The position numbers and the translations under genes are program-made. Source: Panaeolus papilionaceus (lineage: Eukaryota; Basidiomycota; Agaricomycetes; Agaricales). From it: DNA of 64,000 nucleotides. Under the pieces are notes generated by a model, which ran no database searches, was not told the origin of the DNA, and saw nothing but the letters and a program-made list of their open reading frames with translations. This document shows, piece after piece, positions 24,490-36,258 of the stretch (its first letter is position 1; each line of letters starts with the position of its first letter). The stretch spans positions 434,001-498,000 of the forward strand of contig JADNRZ010000013.1 in assembly GCA_015501605.1 (NCBI GenBank), read 5' to 3'.

Positions 24490-26265
24490 TTTTACGGACA
24501 CACATTCTAAACCCTCATCGCCTCCATTCTTCTTCCTTTCGCGATGTTGACGACCCCTATGTAATCGAGAAAACTGTAAACCTAGCTGTACAAATGACGA
24601 ATCGATAGCCCCATACACTACAGCTTTGCGCATCGTTATCTAACTATTTATGTATGTACACCGTATTTTAATTCTCATCGCGCGGAGGACGGACTAGGGC
24701 TTCCCGCGATGTACAGACGGGGCTTTCCTATTCACCTGCTTCCTTTGATTACTGTCAGTAGTAGTGTGCCTTAAATAATTCAGCTTTTCATTTTATTTCA
24801 TGTGTATAAAAATTATCGATCCTGTTTGGGCAAGATAAGGAAAAATTTGACAGGACCTGGGAGAGTCATTGGGAGCGTATGCCTTCTTTGAGCTTTTGTT
24901 GCATGGAACGACAGCTGATATGTTCCGGCAAACAGTCGGCAGGAGAACTGAACGAATTTAGGATGCAGTTAAAAGCGCCTCATGGTCATTCTCTGTAGAC
25001 TTGAATGAGAAATGATGTTCCAGAAACTGGGGATCGAAGACCGGTATATGTGCGCCAGGGAAAATCTTATCAATAGGCGCCTTTGACGTGTGCTAAACCG
25101 GGTTGGCGTGTTCTCCTTTCGAAGTCGGGGGAATACGTGTCTGCTTCTTGCGTGGATTGTGGCCTGGATAGTTCCATTGTTGTCGAAGAGCAAAGGTTCG
25201 CTTGTCAAGTTTGATCACGTTGACCACTGCCACCTTATCGATGCAGACTTGAAAATAGGGACTGGCGACTCTAGATGAGTATTGAGAAGCACGTCTCATT
25301 GTGTGCATAGCCATTTTCCGATGCTCTAGCGCGGGTGTGCAGACCCGGAGTCATCTTAGCTCCTACTTCTTTGACACTTACTGAATATCATCGTATTCCT
25401 TGGTGTCTTTGTGCTCATAGCGTGGCCTGATCAGCGCTCGATCACAAAGGCAGGGTGTTTTTTGACATCGTGGTCATGCGGTTGACGTAGGGTTGAACAC
25501 GTTTGACGCCATGAACTTTAACTGTAATGCAACCCTCACAATTAACTTCGAATAAGTAAAGTTTTACCCTATGACCCCACAAAGCTCTCAACAAAAGACT
25601 TCGTTCAATAAGCGAACCCCAAGGCTAGCACGGTTGGAGCCTACCCGCGTGGGAAGGCATCAGAACAATAAACGCTTGAATTAACGCCCACATCCCTTGT
25701 TGAAGGTCTCTCGGGAGCCTATAACTCACGAGTCACGATTAACAGCCTTTCTCAAGTGAAGATGCTGCATACGAGTGATTCTGACAATTGTTCTAGTGCT
25801 ATAGATAACAATCATGATGATTGATTCGGTCACCATCGCGTCTGCGGATGACGTTTTTTTTTTCTCGTTCAGGCTGTCGAGTAATCCATAGCACTAGTGA
25901 TGATGTCGATTCGATCCGGATAAAGATGTACATATGTACGACTAAGGACTGAGCAGCTGACAGGTATACTTTTAGATGCTGCGACTTTAAAATATCTACA
26001 CAACTAGTTCGGTTTAGTGCTCCACAACGATAGCTGAGATCTTCTTCGTCTTCAGTTCTCCAGTCGATTGTGAAAGATCGTATTACTGGGATCCTTCAAG
26101 TCCTTCGAGCCCCACATCAGCTTGGTTGCGCATTCTTAATCATTTTTATCGGGGTTTCCCATGTTCCCCATTCATCTCCAACCCTGAACCCAACGAAGCC
26201 AATGGTTGTCACGTTACAACTTGGCTCATCATCTACACTAGAAAAACTCTTACCGTCGACTAAGC
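24490..26265. other. Intergenic gap, no gene seen
   Basis: This 1.8 kb stretch has no coding region I can support. It contains a T-run near 25855. Frames on both strands are short and without motifs. Confidence 0.45.
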
Positions 26266-27541
26266 ATGATAAAACGCAGCAAACGTACCACAAATGCGGA
26301 AATCTCAGGAGATGCGTCATCAAGTCGTTTTTATAATCAAGGCCTCGCAAGCCTACCTCTAGAACTCCTGGAACAAATATGTCAAGAGTACGAAGTTCAA
26401 CCTCTTCGCGTTTTCTCCGGGCCACATGGAACCGCGCTGACCTACAATGAAGACATGCTTCACAACGCTCCAAACTCCTTTAATGTCATCGAAACAGCAG
26501 AACCTCCTTTGTATTCTGAGAGGAGACGCGTTCTGAAGGCTCTCAGCCAGACATGTCATCGACTGCGCCAGCTCGCCTTGCCCATACTTTGGGAAAGGCT
26601 CGAGGCATGCACTTCGTCTGCGAAACGTAATCTTTTGCGCGACGATCCGAGCTACAACAAGGTTATATACGACAGCTTTGCAGCTCAGATGCGTATTTTA
26701 ACTCGATACAATCCGCAACTGTGTCAATATCCGAGGTACTTCATTCACTCTAGAGTTTGTTCTTCGATCTCATGATCTCCAAGAGTCATCAACGTCGAGA
26801 TCAGCACGTATTACACTGGGACTTTTATGACCCAGCTAGTCCAGGCCCTGGGTATTCTTAAAAATGTGCATACAGTTCAGGTATATGGGGTGACCCAGCC
26901 GATGTATCCACGTTTCGAAAAAGCGTTTTCAAGTCGCCAATTCCCGGGAATTCGCTCTGTAGCCATCGCGTCGTATGGTGCTCCATTGGTTGCGACGTGC
27001 CCCAACCTGCAGCACTATCGTTGTATTGGATTCGATCAGCATAGATATATGCTGGATAAGTTATTGCAACATTGCCCAAAGATACAATCTCTCTCATACT
27101 TTCATTCTTGTCCGTATGGGAAGAAGATGCAAAGTAAGCCTAATCGACCAATGGCGCCAGTCTGTCAGTTCTGATGTTGGAAAACAGGGATTGTGGAGAA
27201 TTTCTCTGAACTGGAATACATATCTCTCAGCCTTTGCAACCTCTCCTTGACAAAGGTGTGTACTGCATACCATTACTACCAATTTGTTCGAATCTATGCT
27301 CAGACTCAGCACCCAAAAGGAAGAGCTTGAAAATCTAAGACAAGCCAAAAACTTGAAAGTTATTCGTCTACAGGTACCATCAGAGCAGCAGCTACTGTAT
27401 AAGACCAACGCAGAATGGCAGGCTTTAGTGGAAATGCTTAAAGGTTTTCTCATCGACAAGAAAAGCGAGGAAGGGGATCGAAAATACTTGTGTATTCACC
27501 AATTAGATCCTCGCGCTGATACCGAGATAGTTCAGTTGTAG
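26266..27541 (+). CDS. F-box-like domain protein
   Basis: The four-exon model is join(26266..26735, 26787..27133, 27188..27257, 27310..27541), 372 aa. An F-box-like signature sits near the N-terminus: SLPLELLEQICQEYE, and further on ALSQTCHRLRQLALPILWER, the usual basidiomycete form of the motif that binds Skp1. The remainder alternates hydrophobic strands and helices (IQSLSYFHSC, LEYISLSLCNLS, NLKVIRLQVPSE) like degenerate leucine-rich repeats used for substrate binding. The exon 2 acceptor (CAAGAG|T at 26786) and the exon 3/4 junction were chosen to keep frame and are the weak points. The likely role is substrate receptor of an SCF ubiquitin ligase. It ends 243 bp before the CAND1 start, on the same strand. 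Confidence 0.72.
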
Positions 27542-27784
27542 TATTTTCAGCTTTGGCCGAATATTTGTTATTGTCGACACAGAAGTCGAAGGAATTCACA
27601 TCCAGATGTTGACGAGAAACAAGCGCGACCGCCAAGACAGCCACGATAATAATGAGTGACTCACGTGGCCTCGAACACCCCCTAAAGTGATTTGACTCCA
27701 TCGCAGCCGCACAGGGTCACTCATTGTCGTTCATCCATCTTCACCCATCTTTGTTTCCAATTATCGCCTTCATCGTCCTCCAAA

Positions 27785-30700
27785 ATGACGAAGGGGTACC
27801 TTATGAACAGTCTCATCGAAAAGGTAACGTTATCGAATGACTCAATAATCAAACATCTGCTCAAATTGTGGTGTGGCGGATTAGATGCAGTCCCCGGACC
27901 AGGACTTCAGGTATGCATCCACGACGCGTCATCACGAAAAATAAAGTCTTTGACATCGTGTATAGGTTCATGGGGCTTAATGATCTTATGACGGAGATCA
28001 AACAGGATCCCACATCTTTTCAAGGAGACGAGCCGATCGAGAACAAAGTATTGAGCATGGTGCTATCACTTGTCGAAGACAAGATATCTGAAGTCAAGAA
28101 TCAGGCCGTAAAATGGTACGTGGTCGTGCTTAATCTTAAAGACTTTTAAGCTAAAACACCACTGTGATGCAGTCTGGGTCAGTTGATCAAGATCCTACGA
28201 CAAAGTCAGATGGAGTTGGTAGTGGACAAGTTGATTGAATTCTCTGGAGGCCAAGACGAGGAATTACGTGACATCTCTGGTTTAGGTGCGCGAAAAGTGC
28301 TATACTGATTCTTTGAACTCTTTCTAAGGATTTTTTTTGCAGCTTTGAAAACCATCACAGCTGAATTGCCACCCGATGGAAAGATCGCGGCGAGCGCTTG
28401 TTCAAAGCTGACCCCAAAGCTCCTCGGTCAAATCCAAAATGTACGTCTTTCCCAGAGCTTAATCGAAGGATGGACTTCAATTTGTTCGATAGACTTCGAC
28501 CCCACCTGAGGCACTCATCGAGACCCTGTCCATTCTCTCGATCTTGATTAGCCGATTCCCGACCCACATTGCCACTATGAAATTTACGTCACCGCCACTT
28601 CTCGTACTCGCTCCTCTCCTCTCTCATCCCCGTCCCGTTGTTAGAAAACGGGCCATCCTGACCATTTCTCAGTTCATTCCTATCTCCTCTCCTGACCTTT
28701 TTGCAGAACTTCTGAAAACCAATGTGTTCCCTAATTTGGTTTCTGCTGCAAATGTTGATAAGCAGAGGACAACTGTGCAACTCGTTGCTGCTGTCGCCCG
28801 CAACTCTCCATTCCAGATTGCACCTCTCTTGAGCCAGATCGTTCCTGGAATCCTTCAAGCGGCAGACAGGGATGACGAAGAACTGAGAGAAGGCTCATTG
28901 CAGGCTCTGGAAGCCCTTGTGCTGAAGTGTCCAACAGAGGTCGACCCCTATTTACCAACCATCATCGAAATTGGTAACAAGTTTATCAAGTACGATCCTG
29001 TAGGTCTTGCATTTCACCAGACCTAGGTTCATCATCTAATTTTATTTATAGAATTATGCAGGAGATGACGACGAAGACGAAGAAATGGCCGATCCAGATG
29101 ATGACGACGATGACGATGATGAGGGCGCGGATGAGTGAGTGTTTGCCTTCCCCTTCTTTGAATTTACAATAATTAACCCAATTTTCTAAGATACTCTGAT
29201 GACGAAGACACATCCTATAAAATTCGTCGTTCTGCAACCAAGCTCCTAGCAGCAATTATTGGCACTCGTCCCGATAGACTCGTCCGAACATACAAAGACA
29301 TCGCCCCTGTTCTTATCTCGCGCTTCGGAGACCGTGAAGAAACAGTTAAGCTAGAAATCTGGGCAACCTATGTTACACTCCTTACCCAAACTACCCTTTA
29401 CGGAGGGCTGCCTGAAAACAAGGACGACGCTTCACCCAGAGGCAAGCGCAAACGTGGCACTGAGGGGCCCATGGATAACGAGGAAACCCCTTACAGCCTT
29501 CTCAAGCTGCAGGTGCCTGCTTTGTCTAAGGTCCTCCTCAATCAGATCAAGTCTCCGAAGACGTCGCCAGCTGTTCTACAGGCCGGTTTTGGGCTGCTAC
29601 AAGCCCTGCTAACTGTTCTGCCAGGATCGCTCTCAGGTCAGGTTACCCCAATTCTCGCGACTTCGAAGGCCGTCCTTTCTGAGCCGCCATCTACCTCAAC
29701 ATCTACTCTTCACCTTACCTGCCTCTCCTTCCTGTCGCTCTTCTTTTCTACGCACACTCCCACTATTTTCACAGGAGCTTTGACTCAAATTACTCCTGTT
29801 CTTCTGAAGTCGCTTTCTGAGAAGCATCCACGTATCGCCTCTGAAACTTTCCGCGTTTTCTCGTCCTTGCTTACTTCTCTGAAACCCGTCAAGGCTGAAA
29901 GCTGGGTCGTCGCATTGTACGACCAATCGTTGCAGAGGCTAAGCTACCATGACACGGATGCTGAGGTCCGCACATGCGCCGAGGAGTGTATTGCCGATCT
30001 CTGGATTTGCGCCACAGAGGTTCCTAACTCGCGGGACCGTAAGGAGTGGGAGTACATTTGCAGGACGACTGGCAAAACCGAAGGCGCTGTTAAGGTTATT
30101 ACCAAGGTCGCTCGTGAGGTGTACATCAGCGACGATTGGATTAACGGATGCTTGGCCTGGACAATGGGTCTTCTCAAGAAGAGTGGACGTTCAGGAAAGG
30201 TCGAGGTATTTGGTGCTCTCGATATCCTGCTGAGGAGGTTAGTATTTTTTTTAATTGAATCGTAGCATGTCGCTAATCTTTTGCGTATAGTTACAAATCC
30301 GGCCTTGCCCCAGATCTTGCTCCAAATCTCATTCCTCAAGTGAAGACCTATATTTCCACCTCTGATATTTCCTTACTCTCACAAGCACTTTCCATCCTCG
30401 CGCTTCTACTTGAGCTATCTCCTTCTACTTCGTTCCCAGAGGTCGAAAACGACCTTTTGAACGACATTTACGCTGTCGCGCACTCACCTCTCGTTTCTGG
30501 CGTTGCGCTCGAATCACTCTTCCGCTTTTTTACGGCCCTTGTTCAGGCAGACAACCAAATCGCAACCCACGTCGTTCCCAACCTGGTCAACGCGGCTGAG
30601 AAGGCGAATAAAGCAGAATCCAGCCCTTCGAACGTTGCCAAGTGCGTTGCACAGGTCGTGAAGAGTCAGCTGGGTATCGCAGCTGGCACCATTGTGGAGT

Positions 30701-32121
30701 ACTCGAAGCCTCTCAGAAATCCCACCAAATCAAGGCCTTCTCTCCTCATTCTCAGCCTTTCTATTGTTGGTGAATTGGGTCGCTTCATGTAAGTCATCAC
30801 ATTATCAGTATCAATATTTTCATTAATGCCTTTAATCTTCTCAGCGACATGTCCCAACAGAAGGAAGTATTTGGACTTGTAATCGAGCTTTTCTCATCAG
30901 AGTCCGAAGAAATTCGCTCAGCTGCTGCCTTCGCTGCAGGTAAAAGAAAAATGCACTTATATTGTTAGACTTGTATATACTCATTTTACTATCTAGGTAA
31001 CATTGCCATCGGAAACCTCCAACAGTTCCTGCCTACGATCATCACCATGGTACAGAGCGATCAGAAACGCCGTCTTCTCGCATTACACGCTGCAAAGGAA
31101 GTTGTGACCCACTGCTCACGGGGGCAGCTGGAAGCCGTCGCAGACCTTCTATGGGGTCCTCTATTTGACAATTCTCAGACAACGGAAGAGGCAACGCGAA
31201 ACGTCGCTGCAGCATGCCTAGGAAAGCTGGCAACTACTCACCCATCCAAGTATCTTCCTCAACTTCATGTACGTTGGTGTCGCTCTATCCTGTTGTTTCC
31301 TTTTACTCACCTTGCGTTCAGGCTCGCATTAGCGACCCCAATCCTGATGCCAGGGCTACGGTCGTTTCTGCCATTCGATACACTTTCGCCGATACGTCAT
31401 CATCTTACGACCAGCTTTTGTCTCCTTTGCTCGTCGACTTCTTGTCACTCATGGTCGACGAAAATCTTGTGGTCCGCAGACTCGCACTTTCATCGCTGAA
31501 CTCAGCTGCTCGCAGCAAGCCTTATCTTCTTCGCGATCATTTGACATCGCTGCTTCCTAACCTTTACCAAGAAACACACCCCAATCCTAATCTCGTTCGC
31601 ACTGTTCAAATGGGTCCATGGACGCACAAAGTCGATGATGGACTCGAAACTCGCAAGACTGCTTACGAGACTATGTACACTTTGGTGCGTTTCTAAATTT
31701 GTTAATTTTCCCATGCATACATTTCTGACGCAGCTCGTAGTTGGACACCTGCCTCTCCAAGCTGAACCTCCACGAGTTCTTGGGCCGTGTTATCCCTGGT
31801 CTTTCGGATGACTCGGATGAGATCAAGGTCATTTCTCACATGATGCTATTCCGACTTTCCCAAGTGGCTCCAGCTGCTGTCTCACAACGACTTGATGACG
31901 CTACTCCCCAACTTGAAAAGACGATGAAGGGTGCTACCGTCACCAAAGATACCGTCAAGCAGGATCTTGAACGTGCGGCTGAGCTTCAGCGAAGCGCTTT
32001 GAGGGCTGTTGCAGCTCTCAGCAAGATTAATACAGGAAGCAATCCTAAGTTCGATGCCTTGGTCGAGGACATCAAGCGAAGCCCAACTTGGGGTAGTGAG
32101 TTCAAGGAGCTTGTTGGTTAA
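27785..32121 (+). CDS. CAND1: CAND1/TIP120, cullin-associated HEAT-repeat protein
   Basis: The thirteen-exon model is join(27785..27823, 27885..27910, 27966..28115, 28173..28285, 28343..28440, 28493..28999, 29052..29134, 29191..30237, 30291..30788, 30845..30939, 30997..31268, 31322..31684, 31741..32121), 1223 aa, near the usual 1230. The N-terminus (YLMNSLIEK, SPDQDFRFMGLNDLM) and C-terminus are typical of CAND1. HEAT repeats run throughout, and the family's acidic insert is present at about residues 310-335 (GDDDEDEEMADPDDDD, then SDDEDTSYKIRRSATKLL). CAND1 wraps around unneddylated cullin-RBX1 and exchanges F-box/Skp1 receptors. Exon 2 is only 26 bp and easily missed by gene finders. Confidence 0.95.
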
Positions 32122-32799
32122 TGGTCTGGTATTCTTGTCCCGAGCAGTCTCACCCATTTGCACTGTGGTAGCAGCAATTATCTTCGCCTTTCTTTGTTCA
32201 CATTCTTGTATCATATGATAATAGTCCAAGTCATGTCCGATTATCTGCTGTGTTTGCCTTGGCAATCGATATCGTTCAAAATTTCTTTTCGGATTCCTTT
32301 TTCAATGGCTCTGACAGCAGTCACTGATGTTGTTCTAGCAAATGTACAGAGATGACTCATATTTCGGATCCATGCCAGCAATCCCAGCAACCTCTCAAAC
32401 TATTTCTCCAAGGTTTGCCACTGATATGAATTCCGTTGGAGCATGATGTCATCGCCCGACTTTACCATTGGTCAGATATTTATTTTTTTTAGAAGGGTTT
32501 GGAGATGTATATGATTCCTGTCGGGGAAATCGTGAAAACAACACTCTGAAATTGTGTTCAACAGCGTAGGCGGTGGAACCCCAGGCATTCCATATGGAAA
32601 GTCGCCGCATGCCACGCCAACATTTTTGATGGTGCACCAATCATTCTTCGGGGAGGGATCGAGGGTGTTTCACATATATCGAGCACTTGCTCGACGTCCC
32701 TCCTCGTCTGCCCTGACCCTGCCCATATAACCTCAATAAAACCTCCGGCAAGGAAGGCACTCTGAGGCCCGTCCATACCCCTCCTATCTGTGACTCGAA
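32122..32799. other. Intergenic gap
   Basis: This 0.68 kb stretch lies between the CAND1 stop and the second MYND gene, both on the plus strand. No gene is seen. It must contain CAND1's 3' end and the MYND promoter. Confidence 0.45.
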
Positions 32800-33924
32800 A
32801 TGAGCCCACGAGCTTCGAGCTCGCCCCCAGCACCGGCTGAGCTTAATGACACTATCCCAGCCTCACTCTCTTTCCCTATCGGCACAGATATCAGCAAGGA
32901 CATTCTGGACATACACGACATCTCCGTTATCCTCAACTATGAGCGCGGTACTACTGAACCCCGATTTCGACATACAAAGCTGCGCGAACTGGTCACAAAC
33001 TCGGAGTTTCAAACTGTCCTCTTAAATTCAAAAGAATGGGCGCAGGCAGACCCAAATCATAGGACAGGAATGGTTTTCGAAAGGATCCCAAAGCAATATC
33101 AGACCAACGAACCCGATCTCCCTAGCAACATGATACACTGGGATCCAACAACATATGTTCGAAATTTGACGCCCAAGCAATTGGAAACCTATTACTGGCA
33201 GGCTCGTAATCACGACGGGTGTTTTCGCACAGTCACACTCTTGCAGCACTTCTTCGACCTTCTGCCCTTCGACATACCCATTCGTATTCGCACGGCCGCT
33301 CCTGCAGATCTCCGCTCTGGAGAAGGGAAATCAGCAAAACCAGCACCTGTGGAGTATATCACTCCAGCCTATAGGCGCCAAATCGTCGAATTCTACGTCA
33401 ATATATCGAAGCATCTTTCTGCCTCACTCGTTCTTCCAGACAACAAAGCTTTTATCACTGGAGGCATCAAGACGCCTCACGCTGTCATCGGCTTCTCGCC
33501 CCCCGCCGGATCCATGGACACCATTTTAGATCTTTCCTCCCTCCAGTACGGTGAAGTCGGACGGGGATACAAAGGAAACGACCTATTTGTCTTCGAATCG
33601 ATTCAGGATTATGTTACGACTCGTCTGCCAAAATACGGAGAATCCAATACCATCAAAACGGCCAAGCTCTCCGATTTGATTGGTCCTGCCCCCGATGATG
33701 ACTTTCTGGTTGATATTGCCTTACGAGCCAAGAGGCGCTGGGAAAATCGGACGCAAATCCCATTCTGCGCTTATTGCGGGGCGCCACCAAAGGAGGGCAC
33801 CCAGATGGAAAGGTGTTCTGGTTGCAAAAAGGACTTCTACTGTAGCTCCGCACATCAACTCAGCGCTTGGTCTTTTCATAAGTTGTTTTGCAAGCCTGCA
33901 AATGCTGGACGTCATCAATCCTAG
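32800..33924 (+). CDS. MYND zinc-finger protein (paralogue 2)
   Basis: This intronless frame of 374 aa starts at the ATG at 32800 (MSPRASSSPPAPAELND). The C-terminal MYND finger at about residues 322-364 has CAYC, then CSGCKKDFYCSSAHQ and HKLFC. The upstream 300 residues align along their whole length with the MYND gene at 5394..6533, including FRHTKLREL, YYWQARNHDG, AVIGFSPP and ILDLSSLQYGEVGRG. The two are paralogues on opposite strands about 26 kb apart. The function of the N-terminal domain is unknown; MYND fingers generally mediate protein-protein contacts. Confidence 0.88.
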   Translation: MSPRASSSPPAPAELNDTIPASLSFPIGTDISKDILDIHDISVILNYERGTTEPRFRHTKLRELVTNSEFQTVLLNSKEWAQADPNHRTGMVFERIPKQYQTNEPDLPSNMIHWDPTTYVRNLTPKQLETYYWQARNHDGCFRTVTLLQHFFDLLPFDIPIRIRTAAPADLRSGEGKSAKPAPVEYITPAYRRQIVEFYVNISKHLSASLVLPDNKAFITGGIKTPHAVIGFSPPAGSMDTILDLSSLQYGEVGRGYKGNDLFVFESIQDYVTTRLPKYGESNTIKTAKLSDLIGPAPDDDFLVDIALRAKRRWENRTQIPFCAYCGAPPKEGTQMERCSGCKKDFYCSSAHQLSAWSFHKLFCKPANAGRHQS

Positions 33925-34211
33925 TAACTGTCGACATTCAGCTAGCTCCGCTGGACTCTGTTGGAAAGGAATTAAAACCAATGTATTTGTATCCGATAAA
34001 TAACAACTTTTTTCTGATGTGCACAAGAGACGTTATTGCACAGAAGCAATGGGCGTATCCTTGGTGCGACAAGAGCCTGGGAAGCTGTGAAGGCAGGTTG
34101 AGCGATAAGTAGACACCGCAGATTCCGTCAACCCTGGATGTGGTGTCAGGATAGAGAAGGAAGTTACTTATATTGCTGACATGGGTTGTTTATCGCAATT
34201 GAAAAATCGTT

Positions 34212-34257
34212 CATAAATCTTTTATACTGTGTTTACTAAGTTTTTCAAAGATTTATG
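34212..34257. repeat. Inverted repeat 1, 11 bp arms
   Basis: CATAAATCTTT at 34212-34222 pairs exactly with AAAGATTTATG at 34247-34257, leaving a 24-nt loop. It lies about 290 bp beyond the stop of the second MYND gene. Confidence 0.6.
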
Positions 34258-34303
34258 CAGAATTTACGGAGGACACGAATGAAGCAATTGCGAGAGCGAG
34301 CGA

Positions 34304-34327
34304 CCACTGCTGCGTGAGGGGCAGTGG
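34304..34327. repeat. Inverted repeat 2, 7 bp arms
   Basis: CCACTGC at 34304-34310 pairs with GCAGTGG at 34321-34327, with a 10-nt loop. Confidence 0.45.
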
Positions 34328-34346
34328 AAAAAGAATGGAGCTCACA

Positions 34347-34390
34347 AATCTCGTCGCCCAGTCAATATGCTATTGAGAGACGACGAGATT
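34347..34390. repeat. Inverted repeat 3, 10 bp arms
   Basis: AATCTCGTCG at 34347-34356 pairs exactly with CGACGAGATT at 34381-34390. The loop is again 24 nt. Confidence 0.55.
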
Positions 34391-34777
34391 GGATATATTA
34401 ATGATATATTAAACTACCTAAACGTAGTAGACTTTCCTAATCGCTCTCGCACTTCTCATCCTCAGAGTCAGATGAGTGGGCCTTGCGGCCCGCTTCATCA
34501 TCAAGTAAGGCATGCCCAGCAGTACCAAACTCGCTCCCGCTGTGTTCGGCGGACAAAAGACCATACAGCAAGCACCTATTATCTTTCGGCACGGAAAATA
34601 CCTTGATAAATCCATTATACCTTATCAAACTTTTACGGACAGAACAGTTAGACTGAAAACGCTAAGTTTTTCGACTGCAACTATTCCCTATAAATGTTTT
34701 GATAATTTTAAACAAGGATCAGTGAGTTTTTCCGTTCTGAGAAATAGCCTCTGCCAGCAGTGCTAACGACTCCACCC

Positions 34778-35892
34778 ATGCACTCACACATCACCACCGT
34801 ACACACCCCTCCCGCCATTGACGATTCAAATCGACAGAGAACTACAATGGACGCAAAGCTTGCCGCATATGACCGGAGTGGACACTCTAATGTACAGCAA
34901 CTCTACAATCCAGCAACATCCCTAGGATCTGGTGTCATAAATATGGTCCACTCAGACGGCGCTGACCCCTCTGATAAGCAACCTAAACGTATTCTTCTTT
35001 GCTTTATCGATGCGAGGCCCACCACACCAGGCTTTCAACCAACTGCCCATTATGCGATGGTTGCATTGCCATCTTCGTATGAGGTCATTGACATCCCAAG
35101 CTCGCGTTACAATACATAAATTGACGATTAATAATTTTTATACTTAGGTAGCAGCACTTGTGGCATACAAGGCATTTCAAAGTAAAATGCTGACGAACAA
35201 CATTGGTGCACCAGGCGATATCGTGCTGATGATCAAGGGGTTTGTGAGGTTCGGAGAGTCAAGCACCAACGTCTCCCAGCCTTCAAACATATGGGCAGAT
35301 ATATATCCACCAGAGGACTGGATTCGTATCGTGAAAGACGGGGATGAGATCCTCGTGTGTCCCAAGGTGCCGCTGATACCCACTTTGGCGCCGGTTGGTG
35401 CACACAAACCGGAGTCCGTTACGAGTTCGAGATCGGCGAATACAAACCCAGGCGCTGGTCTGGACAAAACAATTATCACTGGCCCGACGGTAACTCTCTA
35501 TTGCAGGCCCCTAGGGTCTAGTAAATATCGTCAAGGACGTGTACCTTTCACTCGATCGCTTGAGGTAATGTATCTTCGAGAGACTACTCACAACTGGGTT
35601 CGATTGGATCAGTGTTGTACTGACATTAATGAATTGATTCTGCCTCTAGGAGTTGAAGGCCTCTGCTGTGCAAATATTTGGCCATTTGAACGAATCTTCA
35701 GTACCATGGACAAAGGACTCGTTTCAGTTATATTTGAATACGACGCCCACCATAAAGTCTGGTGGGAGAGACAGACCGAATCGTCACACGAGCAGGGCGA
35801 CTCTCCTGCCTACGAACTGGCCATCAGCGGCTGAAGCTGTGATGAATGACAAAAGTCTCTTCTGGGAGGTGGAGGTTGTGCCGATATTTTGA
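34778..35892 (+). CDS. Paralogue A of an unrecognised family (possible tandem ubiquitin-like domains)
   Basis: The three-exon model is join(34778..35083, 35148..35564, 35650..35892), 321 aa, with both introns in phase 0. The family landmarks are all present: RILLCFIDARP and AHYAMVALPSSYE at the end of exon 1, VAYKAFQSKM and IVLMIKGFVRFGE in exon 2, then WIRIVKDGDEILVCPKVP. The C-terminal half has TVTLYCRPLG, then LYLNTTP and FWEVEVVP. Exon 3 is 243 bp, the same length as in copies C and D. Strand-strand-helix-strand order followed by a W..IV.DGDEILV strand resembles a ubiquitin-like (beta-grasp) fold, apparently twice. That is inference; I know no named family. The N-terminal 60 residues are variable and likely disordered. 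Confidence 0.8.
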
Positions 35893-36258
35893 GGGAACGG
35901 TGATTCCCTCCCCTGCAATACGTTTGTACTACCATTTAACAATCAATGCAGGGCAAGTTAAAACGTGGATTTTATAATTGGTCCGAGAGGAGGTTTTTGA
36001 AATCCTTGGCAACAGAACATGATCATGATGTGATGTGTCATTTCGGGTGTATAAAACTTAAAGGTCCTATGTTGCATTGCTGCGGTTTACATTCCGTATA
36101 AATAGTTGCCTCAAGATGTCGTTACAACGTTTCCGATTCCTTTCTAGCAATCCCTCTCCTTGAATTCGTCAAACCGATACTGTTACCTCCCTGAGTCCAT
36201 CCTTTGTGTTAGAAAGACACGCATATCCTAATCCGAACCGAGCGAATCAACAAATATC
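35893..36258. promoter_or_regulatory. Spacer with TATA box for paralogue B
   Basis: This short spacer lies between two same-strand paralogues. TATAAATA at about 36097-36104 lies some 155 bp before the ATG at 36259, a plausible core promoter. No other gene is seen. Confidence 0.5.

Larger units (their letters stand above)
33925..34777. other. Intergenic gap with hairpin cluster
   Basis: No gene is seen. It holds three inverted repeats between 34212 and 34390 (listed separately) and an AT-rich segment with a duplicated GATATATTA near 34392-34412. A TATAAAT near 34690 lies about 90 bp before the next ATG. Confidence 0.4.
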
